Source of the DNA: an uncultured Bacteroidota bacterium
GTDB lineage: Bacteria; Bacteroidota; Rhodothermia; Balneolales; Balneolaceae
Reading direction: 5' to 3'
Assembly: GCA_913057895.1 (NCBI GenBank)
Contig: CAJXOH010000015.1
Span: 1 to 36,822, forward strand
Length of the DNA stretch: 36,822 bases
Shown: positions 25,603 through 35,200 of the stretch, piece by piece
How the letters are laid out: each line of letters opens with the position of its first letter
Position numbering within the stretch: the first letter of the stretch is position 1
Translations under genes and position numbers: made by a program
The notes under the pieces: model-generated
Told to the model about the DNA's origin: nothing
The model's database searches: none
Seen by the model: only the letters and a program-made list of their open reading frames with translations

Positions 25603-26331
25603 ATGACAACTCAGCGAAATCGACCTTCTGAACAAATCTACAGCAACTACACAACGGAGGATTTTGCCGTTTGGAAGCTATTGTATGAACGTCAGATGAA
25701 TTTTTTGACGGATAAGGTGGCTGTTGAGTTTATTGAGGCTTTAGATGAGGTGGGGTTCAACTCCGATGAAATACCCAATTTCAGAAATGTCAATCAGCGG
25801 CTTGCCCAGTCTACAGGATGGAAAATCAAAACGGTCCCCAATATCGCCGAAGCGGATGTGTTTTTTGAAAATCTAGCTAATAAGACATTTACCGCAACTT
25901 GCTGGCTTCGATCTATGGATGAGATCGATTATCTGGAAGAGCCTGATATGTTCCATGATGTATTTGCGCACACTCCACTGCTTAGTAACAAAGCCTACAC
26001 GGATTTTTTTCAAGCCATGGGTGTGATTGCACTAGAGGTAATCGATGATCCCGAAAAGGTCAAGATGTTACAACGCCTCTATTGGTTTACCATTGAGTTT
26101 GGACTCATCCGAAACGATAATGATCTCAAGATCTATGGCGCTGGGATCATTTCATCCAAAGGAGAGTCTGAGCATGCGCTATCTGACAAATCAGAGAAGC
26201 GGCCGTATAACGTTGAGCAAATCATGGCACATGATTTCAGAACAGATGTGATACAGGACACTTACTATGTAATCGAGTCCTTCGATGAGCTAACTTCCTC
26301 GTTACCTACGATCAAAGAATTGGTCGCGTGA
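25603..26331 (+). CDS. phhA: phenylalanine 4-hydroxylase, bacterial single-domain type
   Basis: PhhA hydroxylates phenylalanine to tyrosine using O2, Fe(II) and a reduced pterin. The 242-residue protein lacks the N-terminal ACT regulatory domain of animal enzymes, as bacterial ones do. The iron triad is His118 and His123 in FHDVFAHTPLL plus Glu165 in YWFTIEFGL. The later segment IYGAGIISSKGESEHAL matches the family too. The ATG at 25603 is chosen. No pterin-4a-carbinolamine dehydratase gene is adjacent. It is divergent from the lipid kinase across 61 bp. Confidence 0.95.
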   Translation: MTTQRNRPSEQIYSNYTTEDFAVWKLLYERQMNFLTDKVAVEFIEALDEVGFNSDEIPNFRNVNQRLAQSTGWKIKTVPNIAEADVFFENLANKTFTATCWLRSMDEIDYLEEPDMFHDVFAHTPLLSNKAYTDFFQAMGVIALEVIDDPEKVKMLQRLYWFTIEFGLIRNDNDLKIYGAGIISSKGESEHALSDKSEKRPYNVEQIMAHDFRTDVIQDTYYVIESFDELTSSLPTIKELVA

Positions 26332-26440
26332 AGCGCACAACTGGAGTATTGTTCGAAAGTCAAGACTGCACTAGATTGCACCTAAATGTTGCCCCACACT
26401 CACCCAATGTGACCATCAACCCTTGAAGCCTGTAATCCAT

Positions 26441-27799
26441 ATGATGAATCGACGATTTTCCCCCACTCAAGTTGTGACCTTGTGCATACTCTCATTCCTG
26501 TGCCTTGTAAGCCCTTTGATCGTTACAGCACAACACACTCCCGACGTCTTACCAATGCGGGAACGAGCCGAAGTAATCGATCAATGGCTAGAGTATCGAC
26601 TTGATCATGTCGTGCAAAAACTTATGGAACGTGAAGGTATTGACATGTGGGTCCTCGTGGCGCGAGAGTACAACGAAGATCCCGTCTTGCTTACAATGTT
26701 GCCAGCAACATGGCAATCTTCTCGGCGTACCACAATTCTTGTCTTTTTTCAACCTGCGCCTGGAGAGCCGGTCGAGCGATTTGCCGTTGCGCGGTATAAT
26801 ATTGGGTTTTTTGATTCCCAGTGGAACCCAGAAGAACAGCCGGACCAGTGGGCACGATTTGCAGAGTTAGTTGCTGAGAAAAACCCTGACAAGATCGGCG
26901 TAAACATGTCTGAACATTGGGCTCAAGGGGATGGAATCAGTCATACAGACTACACCCATTTGATGGAATCCTTACCTGAGAGCTACCAACGGCGGGTAGT
27001 CTCTGCAGAGCACCTCTCCGTGGGGTGGTTGGAGACCCGGACGACTGAGGAAATGACTACCTATCGTCAAATTAACCGGATTGCTCACTCTATTATTGAG
27101 GAAGGATTTTCGGAAGCTGCCATTACCCCAGGGGTAACAACCACAGAGGATATGCGATGGTGGTTCAGGCAGCGGATTCGGGATCGAGGCCTGACGGCTT
27201 GGTTTCATCCAAGTGTTCAAGTATTTCGAGCTGATCAAGCTCCTCATGATGGAGACTATTCCTCAGGGGTGGCAGCAAATGTGATTCTGCCTGGTGATGT
27301 CATTCATGTTGATTTTGGTATCACATACCTTCGCCTCAACACAGATACGCAACGAAATGCCTATGTTTTACGGCCTGGAGAGACCGCACCACCCCAAGGT
27401 CTTATTGATGCATTGGCCACAGGTAATCGTTTGCAAGACATTTTGACCAATAATTTTCGTGTGGGCGCGACGGGAAATGAAATTCTACTGGCCGCGTTGG
27501 AACAAGCAGAATCAGAGGGAATTAATGCGACCATCTACACTCATCCGATTGGGTATTATGGACATGGAGCAGGTCCTTTGATTGGACTATGGGATCGCCA
27601 AGAAGGCGTTCCTGTGCGGGGGGAATACCCTATGTATGCCAATACAGCTTATTCCATTGAATTAAACGCCGAGGTGATGGTGCCAGAATGGGGAAAACCC
27701 ATCCGAATGATGCTCGAAGAAGACGCCTTTTTTGATGGGGAGTCGGTCGAGTATATCGATGGTCGTGCAACGGAGTTTTATTTGGTGCCACGTCCGTAG
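26441..27799 (+). CDS. secreted M24-family metallopeptidase (Xaa-Pro aminopeptidase-like)
   Basis: The ~452-residue product is exported: MNRRFSPTQVVTLCILSFLCLVSPLIVTAQ is a signal peptide ending in the '..TAQ' style repeated by neighbours. The N-terminal creatinase-like domain precedes the pita-bread catalytic domain. Metal ligands are Asp291 (HVDFGI), Asp302 (NTDTQRNAY), His375 (GHGAGP), Glu407 (SIELNAE) and Glu426 or Glu427 (LEEDAFF). This set fits a dinuclear M24 peptidase, most like aminopeptidase P; the exact peptide preference is unknown. ATG 26441 (or 26444) is preferred over the upstream TTG 26423. It precedes the M16 pair. Confidence 0.87.
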   Translation: MMNRRFSPTQVVTLCILSFLCLVSPLIVTAQHTPDVLPMRERAEVIDQWLEYRLDHVVQKLMEREGIDMWVLVAREYNEDPVLLTMLPATWQSSRRTTILVFFQPAPGEPVERFAVARYNIGFFDSQWNPEEQPDQWARFAELVAEKNPDKIGVNMSEHWAQGDGISHTDYTHLMESLPESYQRRVVSAEHLSVGWLETRTTEEMTTYRQINRIAHSIIEEGFSEAAITPGVTTTEDMRWWFRQRIRDRGLTAWFHPSVQVFRADQAPHDGDYSSGVAANVILPGDVIHVDFGITYLRLNTDTQRNAYVLRPGETAPPQGLIDALATGNRLQDILTNNFRVGATGNEILLAALEQAESEGINATIYTHPIGYYGHGAGPLIGLWDRQEGVPVRGEYPMYANTAYSIELNAEVMVPEWGKPIRMMLEEDAFFDGESVEYIDGRATEFYLVPRP

Positions 27800-27951
27800 A
27801 GTGGATTTGATTCATCATTATAATGGCCAATTGTGCTAGTAGTGTGAATGCAACATCACTTCATTATATTCGTAGAGTACAAAGTGTCAACAGCTTGCGG
27901 TTGGGCTTCTATCCCCAGCAAGCAGCTATTTTAATGAGCAATCTATCTCCT

Positions 27952-29472
27952 ATGAAAACCCTTCGCATCAAGGATTGGGCATTTCTGTCTTTGTCTATCC
28001 TCTTTATCTCTCTTTTTTCACACCCTGTAACGGCCCAAAACCTCGAGGAATTCGAGCAAAAGGTCACAGAGTTCACACTCGATAATGGCCTTCATGTGAT
28101 TGTCATCGAGCGTGATGTCGCTCCCGTTGCTTCATTCTTGACCTATGTAAATGTAGGTGGAGTAGATGAACCCGTTGGTAATACAGGCATTGCCCATATT
28201 TTTGAGCACATGGCCTTTAAGGGTACCCATGACATTGGCACGACCGATTGGGAGGCAGAAGAAGTAGCCATTAACGCTACCGAGGCAGCCTATCAGGCCT
28301 GGCTCTCTGCAAAAAATGAAGGTGCAAGTGAGCAAGATCTAGAGTCCCTATGGACGGCCTTTACCGAGGCTCAGGAACAAGCCAAAACCTATGTTGTGAA
28401 CAATGAGTTTTCTCAAATCATTGAGCAAAGTGGCGGCACAGGTCTAAATGCGTTCACGAGCTCCGACGAGACAGCCTATTTTTACAGCCTGCCCCAAAAC
28501 AAAGCGGAATTGTGGTTCAATCTCGAATCCGCACGCTTCCGTAACCCTGTGTTTCGGGAGTTTTATGTTGAAAAAGATGTCGTAAAAGAGGAGCGCCGCA
28601 TGAGAACAGACTCAAGTCCACTGGGTCGACTCATCGAAATGTTTCTGTATGAGGCCTATGACGTTCACCCCTACAGAAACCCAGTTGTGGGATGGGCCGA
28701 AGATATTACCGCCACAACCATTACCGATGCCAAAGCGTTTTATGAAACGTACTATGTACCTTCCAATATGACGATTGCTATTGCTGGAGATGTCGATCCA
28801 GATGAAATGAGGCGATTGGCAGAAACCTATTTTGGTGGATTTGATGCCGGTGATCCTGTACCAGAACCTGGTAAGGTTGAGCCCAAGCAAACGGAAGAAG
28901 TGCGCTTTACCATGGAAGATCCTTCACAGCCTGTTTGGCTAGCAGGGTATCATACTGTGAGTAATTCACATCCCGATTTTGCTGCACTATCCCTGCTTGG
29001 GGATATTATTTCGGTGGGTCGCACATCAAGGCTCTACAAAAAACTTGTGGAAGAGACACAAATGGCCTTGGCGGTCCAAGCATTAAACGGTTTCCCTGGT
29101 ACACGCTACCCATCACTATTTGTTACATTTGCCGTACCAAACCGTGGAGTGGATGTCATGGATATTGAAGCGATGATTGATGATGAAATTGCACTGGTTC
29201 AATCAGGTGATATCACACAAGAAGAACTCGATCGTGTCTTGACGAATCGCCGCGCTAGCATCGTTCGTAGCCTTAACTCCAATAGTGGTCTTGCGCTTCA
29301 GGCAGCAACTGCGCATGCCCAGCAAGGAACATGGAAAGAGATTTTTACACAACTCGATGACCTTGAAGCCGTCACTCTCGATGATTTACAACGTGTTGCC
29401 AATACCTACCTCGTTAAAGAGAATCGCACTGTAGGGATGATTCAAAACACCTCAACAGCTGACGCACAATGA
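27952..29472 (+). CDS. secreted M16-family zinc peptidase, catalytic subunit
   Basis: The 506-residue product has a signal peptide (MKTLRIKDWAFLSLSILFISLFSHPVTAQ) and is periplasmic or envelope-located. The inverted zinc motif is His82-x-x-Glu85-His86 in HIFEHMAFKGT, with the further glutamate in VVKEERRMR (Glu213/Glu214). A ~60-residue Ala/Glu-rich, probably helical insert lies between them (about 95-155). The second M16 half-domain follows. ATG 27952 is chosen for the signal peptide; ATG 27934 is in frame. Its stop overlaps the next M16 start as ATGA, so the two are translated as a pair. Confidence 0.92.
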   Translation: MKTLRIKDWAFLSLSILFISLFSHPVTAQNLEEFEQKVTEFTLDNGLHVIVIERDVAPVASFLTYVNVGGVDEPVGNTGIAHIFEHMAFKGTHDIGTTDWEAEEVAINATEAAYQAWLSAKNEGASEQDLESLWTAFTEAQEQAKTYVVNNEFSQIIEQSGGTGLNAFTSSDETAYFYSLPQNKAELWFNLESARFRNPVFREFYVEKDVVKEERRMRTDSSPLGRLIEMFLYEAYDVHPYRNPVVGWAEDITATTITDAKAFYETYYVPSNMTIAIAGDVDPDEMRRLAETYFGGFDAGDPVPEPGKVEPKQTEEVRFTMEDPSQPVWLAGYHTVSNSHPDFAALSLLGDIISVGRTSRLYKKLVEETQMALAVQALNGFPGTRYPSLFVTFAVPNRGVDVMDIEAMIDDEIALVQSGDITQEELDRVLTNRRASIVRSLNSNSGLALQAATAHAQQGTWKEIFTQLDDLEAVTLDDLQRVANTYLVKENRTVGMIQNTSTADAQ

Positions 29473-31631
29473 TTCTATTGAACCCTTTTCACAACCCATT
29501 TCACAAACCAATGACACACTCGATAAAAACCAATGGAACTACCATGCGTAGTGCATGGATAGTCACACTATTGATGATCGGACTATCAACATCCGTTTTT
29601 GGGCAACAAGCAGCGTCTCTTCCTGCTTGGGACGAGATTGAGTACCCTGAGATCAAGAGCTTTACCAAGCCTGAGGTTGAGAGCTTTACCTTGGATAATG
29701 GCATGGAGTTTTTCCTGATTGAGGATACCGAGCTCCCATTGATCACTCTACGAGTCACTGTTCGTACAGGTGGCATCCTTGACCCAGCGGACAAAACTGG
29801 ATTGACCAATATATTGGGCGATGTGATTCGCTCAGGTGGATCTCAAAATTATCCTGCTGATGAGTTAAATCAACTTTTGGAGACAAAGGCTGCATCTATT
29901 GAAACCTTTGGAGGGTTTACTTCGATGGGTGCCTCGATGAGCTTGCTCAAAGAGGATTTTGATGAGTTGTTGCCAGTCTTTGTGGATGTTGTTCAAAATC
30001 CACGTTTGCCGGAAGACAAAATTGACCTGGCCAAAACACAGTATAAAAGTTCCGTTTCTCGCCGTAATGATGATCAAGCAAGTATCGCAAACAGGGAATT
30101 TGAGCGACTCATTTATGGTGAGGATAGCCCCTATGGCCGTATGATGGAGTACGAAACCATCGACGCGGTGACTCGCCAAGATTTGGTCGATCGCCACGAA
30201 GAGGCCTTCAAAGGGTCCAATATGATTGTTGGGATCGTCGGTGACTTTGACAAAGAGGAGATGCAGGCCAAACTTGAACGTGCGTTTGGTGCATTGCCTG
30301 CAGGGACCCCGATTTCGTTACTTCCTCCAGAGATTGACTACGCGTTTGAATCGACTGTCAATTTGGTTGACAAACCCGATGTGAATCAAAGCTACGTCTT
30401 GATGGGCCATATTGGTGGGCTTCGCAGCAATCCAGATTATGCGGCATTACAGGTGATGAACCAGGTGCTTAGTGGTGGGTTTTCAGGTCGATTGTTCCAA
30501 GTGGTTCGTACCGATTTAGGACTCGCATATGCTGTATTTGGAGCCTACACCAGCGGAACGCTCTATGAAGGTCAGTTTTATACTGGTGTCATGACCAAAA
30601 GTTCTACCACGGCAGAAGCCATCGACGCGATTCGTGCAGAGGTTGAACGGATGCAATCAGAGCTGGTTACTGAAGAGGAACTTCAAAAAACAAAAGACCA
30701 GTTCCTAAACAGCTTGGTGTTCCGGTATGACTCCCGTGCAAAGGTGCTTAATCAACGATTGAGTAATGAGTATGTTGGGTTACCACAAGACGCCTTTGAT
30801 GAACTGATTGAAGAAATTAAGGCAGTTACTATTGAAGATGTCCAACGCGTAGCCAAGGACTATCTTCGTCCTGATGCCCTACAGATTTTAGTAGTTGGGA
30901 ATGCCGAAGAATTAGGCGATCAACTCCAAAAGTATGGCGAGGTGAACCAAATCGATATCACCATACCAACACCTGCGGATGATGCAGCTGCGGACACGGA
31001 ATCGGGCGATGAAGCGGGTGGCGCGGAATGGTTCGGTCGAATGGCACAAGCCATCTTGCCAGGTGGGGATGTAGAGGGTTCGTTGACGACCGTCGCAACG
31101 ACAGAAGTCCAAACACCCCAAGGCCCCATGGAGTTACCTGTCACAAATACGATTGATGTCGAAGCAATGAGTGTGACCTCTGGCATTGAGACGCCCGCTG
31201 GGACAATGACTATTGAAATCACTGAAACTTCTGGATCTCAACGTTTTGGTGCACAATCAATGCCGATGTCAGCTGAGCAAGTGAAGCAGGCTTGGCAAGA
31301 ATTGTATGCCTCACCCACATGGATGGCCATAAACGCTGCGAGTTATCGTTCAGAATATCTTGGGGAAACAGAGCAAGGGTGGGTCCGCCTACGCGTGACT
31401 TCTGATATGATGGACGCCAGTGTAGAGGTTCACCTGGACCCAGAAACCGCACTACCTGTGATGACATCAATGCGTACATTTAATGCTCAAGTTGGCGCTA
31501 CTATCACCACAGAAAGTGACTATAGTGACTGGAAAGAAGCCAATGGTGTGATGCAGGCATACTCTCGGGAAACAAGAGTTGATGGCAACCCTCAATCCTC
31601 AACTGTTCTGCAAAGTCATTCCGTTGAGTAA
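29469..31631 (+). CDS. M16-family partner subunit lacking the zinc motif, with C-terminal extension
   Basis: The 720-residue product is the non-catalytic partner of the preceding peptidase, as in heterodimeric M16 enzymes. At the place of HxxEH it has GLTNILGDVIRSGGS (near residues 111-125) and no other such motif. The M16 fold runs to about residue 500. A further ~220-residue acidic-linker-plus-beta domain then includes VQTPQGPMELP, and its function was not recognised. The ATGA overlap gives the start at 29469. However, ATG 29544 (MRSAWIVTLLMIGLSTSVFGQ) begins an ideal signal peptide and may be the true one. Confidence 0.88.
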   Translation: MILLNPFHNPFHKPMTHSIKTNGTTMRSAWIVTLLMIGLSTSVFGQQAASLPAWDEIEYPEIKSFTKPEVESFTLDNGMEFFLIEDTELPLITLRVTVRTGGILDPADKTGLTNILGDVIRSGGSQNYPADELNQLLETKAASIETFGGFTSMGASMSLLKEDFDELLPVFVDVVQNPRLPEDKIDLAKTQYKSSVSRRNDDQASIANREFERLIYGEDSPYGRMMEYETIDAVTRQDLVDRHEEAFKGSNMIVGIVGDFDKEEMQAKLERAFGALPAGTPISLLPPEIDYAFESTVNLVDKPDVNQSYVLMGHIGGLRSNPDYAALQVMNQVLSGGFSGRLFQVVRTDLGLAYAVFGAYTSGTLYEGQFYTGVMTKSSTTAEAIDAIRAEVERMQSELVTEEELQKTKDQFLNSLVFRYDSRAKVLNQRLSNEYVGLPQDAFDELIEEIKAVTIEDVQRVAKDYLRPDALQILVVGNAEELGDQLQKYGEVNQIDITIPTPADDAAADTESGDEAGGAEWFGRMAQAILPGGDVEGSLTTVATTEVQTPQGPMELPVTNTIDVEAMSVTSGIETPAGTMTIEITETSGSQRFGAQSMPMSAEQVKQAWQELYASPTWMAINAASYRSEYLGETEQGWVRLRVTSDMMDASVEVHLDPETALPVMTSMRTFNAQVGATITTESDYSDWKEANGVMQAYSRETRVDGNPQSSTVLQSHSVE

Positions 31632-31687
31632 GAAATAGGCTGACTGATCAAAAAGCCATATCACTACGCACACAGAATTCACCCTCT

Positions 31688-32209
31688 ATGAATATCATTC
31701 AAATATGTATATCACGTGTAAGGGACGCGGCCTTTGTGCTTCCGTTTTCAATGCTCTTACTACTGCCAGTAACAGTGACCGCCCAGCATTCACTTTCCCA
31801 AGAGCTTGATGCATATTGGGGAGAGCTAAGCCGAACAGTAGACGCTGGTGATTTTGAGGGCTATAAGGCACTTTATCATAAAGATGCCGTGATGGTGAAT
31901 GAGATTTCGGGGTCAACGTATCCCATTGGAGATGCATTCGCAGGGTGGAAACAAGGATTTGATGACACAAAGGAAGGTACGATGGACGCTGAAGTTACCT
32001 TTCGATTTTCCAAGCGTCTCATCGATGGTGTAACAGCATTTGAGACTGGCATCTTTCGGTATGTTGCCCATCCTTCTGGGGAAGAACCGTCTGTTAGCCT
32101 TATCCACTTTGACGCATTAACGATCAAACAGAATGACATATGGGTGATGGTGATGGAGCGCCAAATCTCCATCGCCACCCAACAAGAATGGGAAGCGCTG
32201 GCAGACTAG
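31688..32209 (+). CDS. secreted NTF2-like (SnoaL/DUF4440-type) protein
   Basis: The 173-residue product has a signal peptide (hydrophobic FSMLLLLPVTVTA, cleavage before QHSLSQ) and an NTF2-like cone domain: helix LSQELDAYWGELSRTVDAGDFEGYKALYHKDAVMVN, 'GDAFAGWKQGFDD', then strands TFRFSKRLIDGVTAFETGIFRY and DIWVMVMERQIS. Such proteins are enzymes or ligand-binding modules, and no catalytic residues can be assigned safely. It follows the M16 pair by 56 nt with no visible terminator between, so co-transcription is possible. It converges on the amidohydrolase. Confidence 0.75.
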   Translation: MNIIQICISRVRDAAFVLPFSMLLLLPVTVTAQHSLSQELDAYWGELSRTVDAGDFEGYKALYHKDAVMVNEISGSTYPIGDAFAGWKQGFDDTKEGTMDAEVTFRFSKRLIDGVTAFETGIFRYVAHPSGEEPSVSLIHFDALTIKQNDIWVMVMERQISIATQQEWEALAD

Positions 32210-32249
32210 ATACCAGCGCATAATTCCCATCAAATACATCAGCAGGATT

Positions 32250-35200
32250 TCACTCCCAGCTTACAGACTCTGGGCGATCGTGTTCCCAATAACGCTTATC
32301 AAATGTCTGTTGGAGAGGGTATAGTTGGTCGAGTGAATTGGCGTCATAATAACGACCATTCATCATTACGTGGGTAATTCTGTTCGTATTACGTAGATCT
32401 TTCAAGGGATCATCCTCTAATACGACTAAATCTGCGAGTTTACCCACCTCGATAGAACCTAAATCGCCATCGAGCCCGAGAGCTTCTGCACCCATCAGTG
32501 TTGCTATATGAAGGGCTTCATGATTCTCTAACCCTCCAGAAGCCATCGCCCATAATTCCCAGTGAAACCCTAGACCTTGAAGCTGTCCATGACTTCCAAC
32601 GCCCTGAATCACACCAGCATCATGCATTTTGTTGGTTTTGATTGCATGACGTGGGAAAACCATTTCATCATCACGCGCCCAAAACCCACGTCGACGAGTT
32701 GAAGATGCAAGAACATCCCAAGGGGTAAATGTAGCTAGCTTTTCATCATCATAAGGGTTTTCGCGGCTATAAAAGTACTCTTCACCCCATGGACCGCCAT
32801 ACGCCACAAGCATGGTAGGTGTGATCGCCATCTTGGTGAATGCAGCCGTTTGGATAAAGTCGTTGTACACATCCGTAATTGGAATATTATGCTCATGACC
32901 TGGATAGCCATCAATTAACTGGGTGTAGTTCAACCTTATATCCAATGCACCTTCTGTCGTAGGCATTAATTGTTGCTCGTGAGATGCTTCTATGATCCAT
33001 TGACGATGCTTGCGATTTCCAACTCGATACATTTTGATCGTTTTGGTGTCGAAATATTCGCTGTATTGACGTAGGACTTCACGAGTATGATCTAAACTCT
33101 TAAGATTATACCCCCAATATCCAACGCCCGGACCTGTGGAGTAAATCCTTGGACCAACCATCAAACCAGCTTGCACCATATCACCATAACTCAACACATC
33201 GGTTGTACCTGTTTGTGGGTCACGAGTTGTTGTCACGCCATAAGCAAGATTGGCTGCATAACTCCACTCTTGATCTTTATGAAGCATACTCGTAGAGCGT
33301 AAATGGGCATGTGTATCAACAAACCCTGGAAGCACAGATTTACCTTCCAGGTCAATTACAGTAGCATCTTCAGGAATCTCAACGTCCCCAGTTGCTCCAA
33401 CCGCAATAATTCGGCGATTTTCAATCACAACAACTCCATTATCAATGACCTCATCACCATTCATAGTGATAATATGCGCGTTGGTTAATGCAACAACACC
33501 CTGGGGAATATCTTGTTCGTAAGGGACCATAACTTTGATCTCTTGAGCAGCATACATGGAGTCTTTATCGCCTTCTTCTGCGTCACTGGTCTCTTCACTC
33601 TCTTGCGAAGCATCTTCTTCAGCATCTTCAGCTTCTTTTGCTGCTTCAAGACTGTCTTCGAAAGCCTCCGAAGCGGCTAAATCGTAGATGAAATGCCCTT
33701 TTCCAAGTGACCAATGAACTTGTTCTGAATCCCCACTCCAGCGTGGAAACTCTCCACCAAGGATGGTTAGTTTTTTAGCAGGAAATGCAGCATTCTCAGG
33801 GTTGCTGACCGAAATTGTAACAACATCCCCTACTCTAGGTACATATGCTGTGTAAATTTCGTTGTTTACCTGAGCAAGGACCTGAGACCCATCAGGGGAG
33901 TAAAATAGAACGCTTGCCTCGCTTGGAGGTGTCGGTGAATAGGTGCCATAGGTAGATATCCCCGTGATCTTTACATGTTCTTTCTTATCCGTTCCATCCC
34001 AACGCACGGAGACCAACTGACCATCATTATCACTTAAATAGATACGGTCATCTTCCTCAATAAAGTGGGGGAAGCGATGACCTGAAACATCCATAATGTA
34101 CGTTGATGCACCTCCTTCAAATGGTAGCCAATGGTACTCATCCATTGCAGAATATGCAGCCCCACGACTACTCGATTCGGCATAATCATAATAACTCCCA
34201 GTGGCGACAATAATTCGTTCACCATCAGACGAAACAGCTGGTGTCGCATAAAATGCCGCCTCTTGGGTTACCTGTTCTGGCCGTATCCGTCTCGCATTAG
34301 GGTTGACCTTGTACACGTGTCCTCCCTCTTGTTGATCCCATGTAACGTATACAATATGCTCCCCATCAGGTGACCACGTAGGCATAGCTTCGGTCACATC
34401 CATTTCTGTGACTCTGTTTGGTTCACCATTTGGAAGATCCATGACATATAATTTATTCAACGCAGTAAAGGCAAGTTGACTCCCATCCGGGGACGGAGTA
34501 GCATCTCTAATTTGAGTTGCATATTGGGTGGGTTCATCTGATATCGGGTACTTAAACGTCATATCTGGACCCAATTCAAGAGTTACGTCAGCTTCGAAGG
34601 GTATCTGCGTTGGTTCTCCTCCTTCAATAGGAACCTTCCAGAATCCCCCTTTCTGAAAGAAGACTAGATGCTTGCTATCAGGAGTGAAGCTCATCCCTGG
34701 ATACACGCCCAATGTTGCTTGTGATTCTTGGTCATCACGCTGTACAGGATAGACAAGCCACGTCTCCTCTCCTGTACTCATATTGCGACGGACTAGCCCC
34801 GTTTCTGTCTCAAATCGTGTGCCATAGACCATATAGACACCATCTGGAGACATTGTTGGAGTAAATGCTGACCCATAACGAGAGAGTAACGTACTGTTCT
34901 CGCCCGTTTCCAGATTGTACATTCCAATAGAATATTGGGGGAATTGCGCATTATAATTCCACCCACCAGAACGTCTAGAGTAGTAAATCTTACCACCATC
35001 GGCACTGAATTCAGGATCAATAGCTTTGAGGTTACTTGGCTCATCAACAATGGCTACACCTCTACCGCCGTCTTGATGCATGACATGCAATTTGAAATTG
35101 CGTCTACCCTTTGCCACGACAAACAGATCCCCTGCGGGAGACCAGTCCCCATTGATCATCCCTTCATCATTGGCTTTTGTCATTTGGGTAGTCTCCTTTG

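Noticed and set aside
27819-27824. TATAAT as a promoter for the M16 operon
   Set aside because: No acceptable -35 lies 16-18 bp upstream, and the TTGATT present is only 6 bp away.
29802-29850. Damaged peptidase: second M16 gene missing HxxEH
   Set aside because: The reading frame is intact and paired by ATGA overlap with an active subunit, so the loss fits a non-catalytic partner rather than decay.
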